Below are positions 61,378 to 64,000 of a stretch of 64,000 nt of DNA, piece after piece. This stretch comes from Nocardioides halotolerans DSM 19273 (GTDB lineage Bacteria > Actinomycetota > Actinomycetes > Propionibacteriales > Nocardioidaceae): the NCBI RefSeq assembly GCF_000422805.1, contig NZ_KE383926.1:13399-77398 (forward strand). Direction: 5' to 3'. A program made the translations under genes and the position numbers. The notes below the pieces were generated by a model that saw nothing but the letters and a program-made list of their open reading frames with translations, was not told where the DNA came from and made no database searches. Each line of letters starts with the position of its first letter. Positions within the stretch are counted from its first letter, which is position 1.

Positions 61378-63027
61378 GTGGACGCCCGCGAACCGCTCGT
61401 CGGGGCCGAGCGCACGATTCCCGGGTTCCTGGAGCGGCAGGCCAGGCGCAACGGCGACCGTCCGGCGGTGGTGTTCCACGACGAGCAGGTCGGCCACGCG
61501 CAGCTGTTCGAGGAGGCCGCCGCGCTCGCTGCCGGGCTCGCGGCGCTCGGTGTCCGCAAGGGTGACCACGTCGCGGTTCTCATGGAGAACTCCGTGGACT
61601 TCCTACGGACCTGGTTCGGGATCAACCTGGCCGGCGCGGTCGAGGTGCCGGTCAACACCGAGTACCGCCGCGACGGGCTGGCCTATATCGTCGGCCACTC
61701 CGAGGCCAGGGTCGTGGTGGTGGACTCGACGCTTCTACCGCTGCTGGCCGAGGTGCGCGACCAGCTCTCGCTCGTGGAGACCCTGGTCGTGCGCCAGCCC
61801 GACGGCACGCTCGATGCGGACCAGGTCGACTTCTCCGCGGTAGCCGCGACGCCGGTCGACCTCGCGTCGCTGCCCGCCGTGACGCCCGGCGACCTCGCTG
61901 CCGTCATGTACACCTCAGGCACCACCGGGCCACCCAAGGGCGTGATGCTTCCCCACGGCTGCCCCATCGCCTGGGCAGAGGACACCACGCGCTACCTCGC
62001 GTTCCGGCCGGGCGAGACCCACTACTGCTGCTACCCGCTGTTCCACACCCTGGCCCAGTACTTCGCCACCATGCCGGCCTTGCTGAACGACGGCACTCTG
62101 GCGCTGGCGGAGCGGTTCAGCGTCTCGCGGTTCTGGGACGACGTGCGGCGGGTGGGGGCCACGACCTCCAACATGATGGGCTCGACGATCAGCCTGCTCC
62201 ACGCCGCGGCGGCGAAGCCGGACGACCTCGACAACCCCCTGCGTCGCGCCTTCGGGGCGCCGGCACCGCCATCGATCCTTCCCGACTTCGAGCGCCGGTT
62301 CGGCCTGCAGTTCGTCGAGATCTACGGATCCAGCGAGGCGAACGTCGTGCTGTGGAACCCGCTCGACGACGTGCGTGTGGGCACGTGCGGAACCCTCGGC
62401 GACCAGTTCGACGTGCTGCTGGTCGACCAGGACGACATCGAGGTCGAGGTCGGCGAGGTCGGCGAGATCGCGACCCGCCCGCACCGGCCGTTCTCCATGC
62501 TCGCCGGCTACTACAAGATGCCGGAGGCCACGACGTCCGCCTTCCGCAACCTGTGGTTCCACACCGGCGACCTCGGACGACGCGACGAGGACGGCTACCA
62601 CACCTTCGTCGACCGCAAGAAGGACGCGATCCGGCGGCGGGGAGAGAACATCTCCTCCTGGGAGATCGAGACGGTGGTGGTCCGACACCCGTCGGTGGCG
62701 GAGTGCGCGGCCTTCGGTGTGCCGTCGGCCCTGTCCGAGGAGGACGTCATGGTGGTGGTCACCCCGGTGGAGGGGACGTTGCTCGACCTGGAGGAGCTCG
62801 CCGGCTTTTGTGCCGAGCAGATGCCGCGCTACATGGTGCCGCGCTACTGGAACCTGGCCGACACGCTGCCCCGCACCCAGACGGGCAAGATCGAGAAGTT
62901 CCGGCTCCGCGCGAGGGGTGTCGAACCCGGCACGTGGGACCGCGAGGCCGGCGCGGTCCGATCGGCTCCCGCGCATCCCGAGCCGACCGCACGCGCGGCC
63001 GGAGAACAGGACGGGGCCCTCCGATGA
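61378..63027 (+). CDS. acyl-CoA synthetase (AMP-forming)
   Basis: 549 residues. VMYTSGTTGPPKGVMLPHGC (about 178-197), VEIYGSSEANVVLWNPLDDV (about 316-335), GYYKMPEATTSAFRNLWFHTGDLGRR (about 378-403) and DRKKDAIRRRGENISSWEIE. Unlike the two synthetases upstream it keeps the full A10 motif RTQTGKIEKFRLR with the catalytic Lys. A disordered Pro/Ala/Glu tail ends the protein. GTG start directly after the CoA-transferase stop; the end overlaps the next gene. Confidence 0.87.
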   Translation: MDAREPLVGAERTIPGFLERQARRNGDRPAVVFHDEQVGHAQLFEEAAALAAGLAALGVRKGDHVAVLMENSVDFLRTWFGINLAGAVEVPVNTEYRRDGLAYIVGHSEARVVVVDSTLLPLLAEVRDQLSLVETLVVRQPDGTLDADQVDFSAVAATPVDLASLPAVTPGDLAAVMYTSGTTGPPKGVMLPHGCPIAWAEDTTRYLAFRPGETHYCCYPLFHTLAQYFATMPALLNDGTLALAERFSVSRFWDDVRRVGATTSNMMGSTISLLHAAAAKPDDLDNPLRRAFGAPAPPSILPDFERRFGLQFVEIYGSSEANVVLWNPLDDVRVGTCGTLGDQFDVLLVDQDDIEVEVGEVGEIATRPHRPFSMLAGYYKMPEATTSAFRNLWFHTGDLGRRDEDGYHTFVDRKKDAIRRRGENISSWEIETVVVRHPSVAECAAFGVPSALSEEDVMVVVTPVEGTLLDLEELAGFCAEQMPRYMVPRYWNLADTLPRTQTGKIEKFRLRARGVEPGTWDREAGAVRSAPAHPEPTARAAGEQDGALR

Positions 63028-64000
63028 GGTTCGTCGCCGACGAGCGCGAGACGGCGCTCCGGGAGGAGTTCCGTGCCTTCTTCGCCGCGCACTGCACGGA
63101 GGACTACGTCGCGGCCTGCGACGAGGGCGAGCGGTTTCCCGCCGAGCTGTACCGGGCGGCGGGGGAGCACGGGGTGCTGGCCACCTTCGTCCCGCGTGAG
63201 TACGGCGGCCGGGGCGAGGACGCCGTCGGCCTGGCGATCCTCTTCCAGGAGGCAGGGCGGGCGTTCCCCGACTTCGCCAACCTCGTGGTGCGCGAGTCGC
63301 TCTGCGTGACCGCCCTGGTCAAGTACGCCTCTGAGGAGCAGAAGCAGCGTTGGCTGCCGAGGTTCGCGAGCGGTGCGCTGCACATGGCGTTCGGCGCCTC
63401 GGAGCCCGGCGCGGGGAGCGACGTCGGATCCCTTGCCACGGTCGCCACCCCAGACGGCGACGACTTCCGCGTGACCGGCGAGAAGCTCTACGCCACAGGG
63501 GCGGACGTCGCGGACGCCGTGCTGGTCTTCGCCCGGCTCCCTGGCACTCGCAAACGTGACGGGGTCACCGCCCTCGTCGTGCCCACCGACGCCCCAGGCC
63601 TGACCGTGGACCGCCTGTCCACGCTCGGGGTGCGCGCGACCGGCACCGCGGCCGTCCACCTCGACGGCGTCCGGGTGCCGGCCGCGGACGTGGTCGGCGG
63701 CGCCGGTGACGGGTGGAAGGTGCTGCTGGCAGGGCTCGATCTCGAACGGATGGCCACCGCCGCCATCGGCACCGGCGCCTCGCGCCTCCTCCTCGAGCGA
63801 ACCGTGGAGTTCCTCAAGGGACGCGAGCAGTTCGGCCAGCCGCTCGGGCGGTTCCAAGCGGTGCGCCACAGGGTGGCCGACCTCGCCATGTCGATCGACG
63901 CTGCCGAGCTGTCCACCATGCTGGTGGCGCGCGGCATGGTCGAGGGTGTCTCTGTCCAGGTCGACGCGTCGATCGCGAAGCTCACCGGCACCGAGACCTA
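63024..64000 (+). CDS. acyl-CoA dehydrogenase (partial, runs off the window)
   Basis: 325 codons are present and the gene continues past 64000. MRFVADERETALREEFRAFF, VLATFVPREYGGRGEDAVGL (about 52-71), FGASEPGAGSDVGSLATVAT (about 123-142), YATGADVADAVLVFARLPG and KGREQFGQPLGRFQAVRHRV (about 269-288) are standard. Fourth dehydrogenase gene in the region. ATG overlaps the synthetase stop (ATGA). The C-terminal base region is outside the window. Confidence 0.87.
   Translation, partial: MRFVADERETALREEFRAFFAAHCTEDYVAACDEGERFPAELYRAAGEHGVLATFVPREYGGRGEDAVGLAILFQEAGRAFPDFANLVVRESLCVTALVKYASEEQKQRWLPRFASGALHMAFGASEPGAGSDVGSLATVATPDGDDFRVTGEKLYATGADVADAVLVFARLPGTRKRDGVTALVVPTDAPGLTVDRLSTLGVRATGTAAVHLDGVRVPAADVVGGAGDGWKVLLAGLDLERMATAAIGTGASRLLLERTVEFLKGREQFGQPLGRFQAVRHRVADLAMSIDAAELSTMLVARGMVEGVSVQVDASIAKLTGTET

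Overview
The window comes from the chromosome of a high-GC Gram-positive bacterium, most likely an actinobacterium of the Nocardioides/Nocardioidaceae type. This is inferred from the very high GC content, the many GTG starts, genes chained through 4-bp stop/start overlaps, a complete 14-gene menaquinone-type NADH dehydrogenase operon followed by a polyprenyl diphosphate synthase, a KorAB pair, predicted F420-type oxidoreductases and an actinobacterial-style gas vesicle cluster. No plasmid, phage or transposase gene was seen.

Layout. 66-437: a GIY-YIG protein on the minus strand. 731-16615: nuoA to nuoN (respiratory complex I), interrupted only by a 164-bp inverted-repeat element placed exactly between nuoJ and nuoK. 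16612-17613: polyprenyl diphosphate synthase, probably for the quinone side chain. 17671-20560: a small membrane protein, RarD, and three tandem paralogous small secreted proteins. 20646-23686 (minus): KorB/KorA, 2-oxoacid:ferredoxin oxidoreductase. 23958-27689: a sulfate/thiosulfate ABC importer (binding protein, CysT, CysW, CysA). 27750-28880: a geranylgeranyl-reductase-like flavoprotein.

28855-31523 is a divergent locus: an NrtR-like Nudix regulator faces an SPFH/band-7 protein and a degenerate NAD-kinase-fold protein. Two copies of one palindromic operator lie on the promoter of the SPFH operon. 31539-33042: a divergent anti-sigma-like membrane protein with a Gly/Asn/His repeat tail, and an ECF sigma factor. 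33405-39496: a gas vesicle cluster (GvpA, F, G, O, J, L, S, K plus an SRPBCC protein, a charged-tail protein and two small proteins), several of whose products carry long acidic or basic disordered tails. 39543-40034: YajQ. 40149-40231: tRNA-Tyr. 40412-41299: an oxidoreductase that looks truncated at its 5' end.

41404-64000 is one large plus-strand catabolic region. It holds four acyl-CoA dehydrogenase genes, three acyl-CoA synthetases and a PaaK-type ligase, an IpdAB-like CoA-transferase pair, a CaiB-type CoA transferase, an Ltp2-like thiolase-fold protein, a crotonase, a MaoC-like protein, two luciferase-like oxidoreductases, a metallo-hydrolase, a cyclase-family hydrolase and a TetR regulator. 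The gene set points to CoA-dependent breakdown of an alicyclic or polycyclic carboxylic acid; the substrate cannot be read from the sequence. Four transcription units carry a closely similar palindrome around GAGCGCTC at their promoters, which defines a local regulon probably controlled by the TetR protein.

The best candidates for something undescribed are the Nudix/SPFH/NAD-kinase-like locus, the nuoJ-nuoK element, the charged-tail gas vesicle proteins and the GAGCGCTC regulon.
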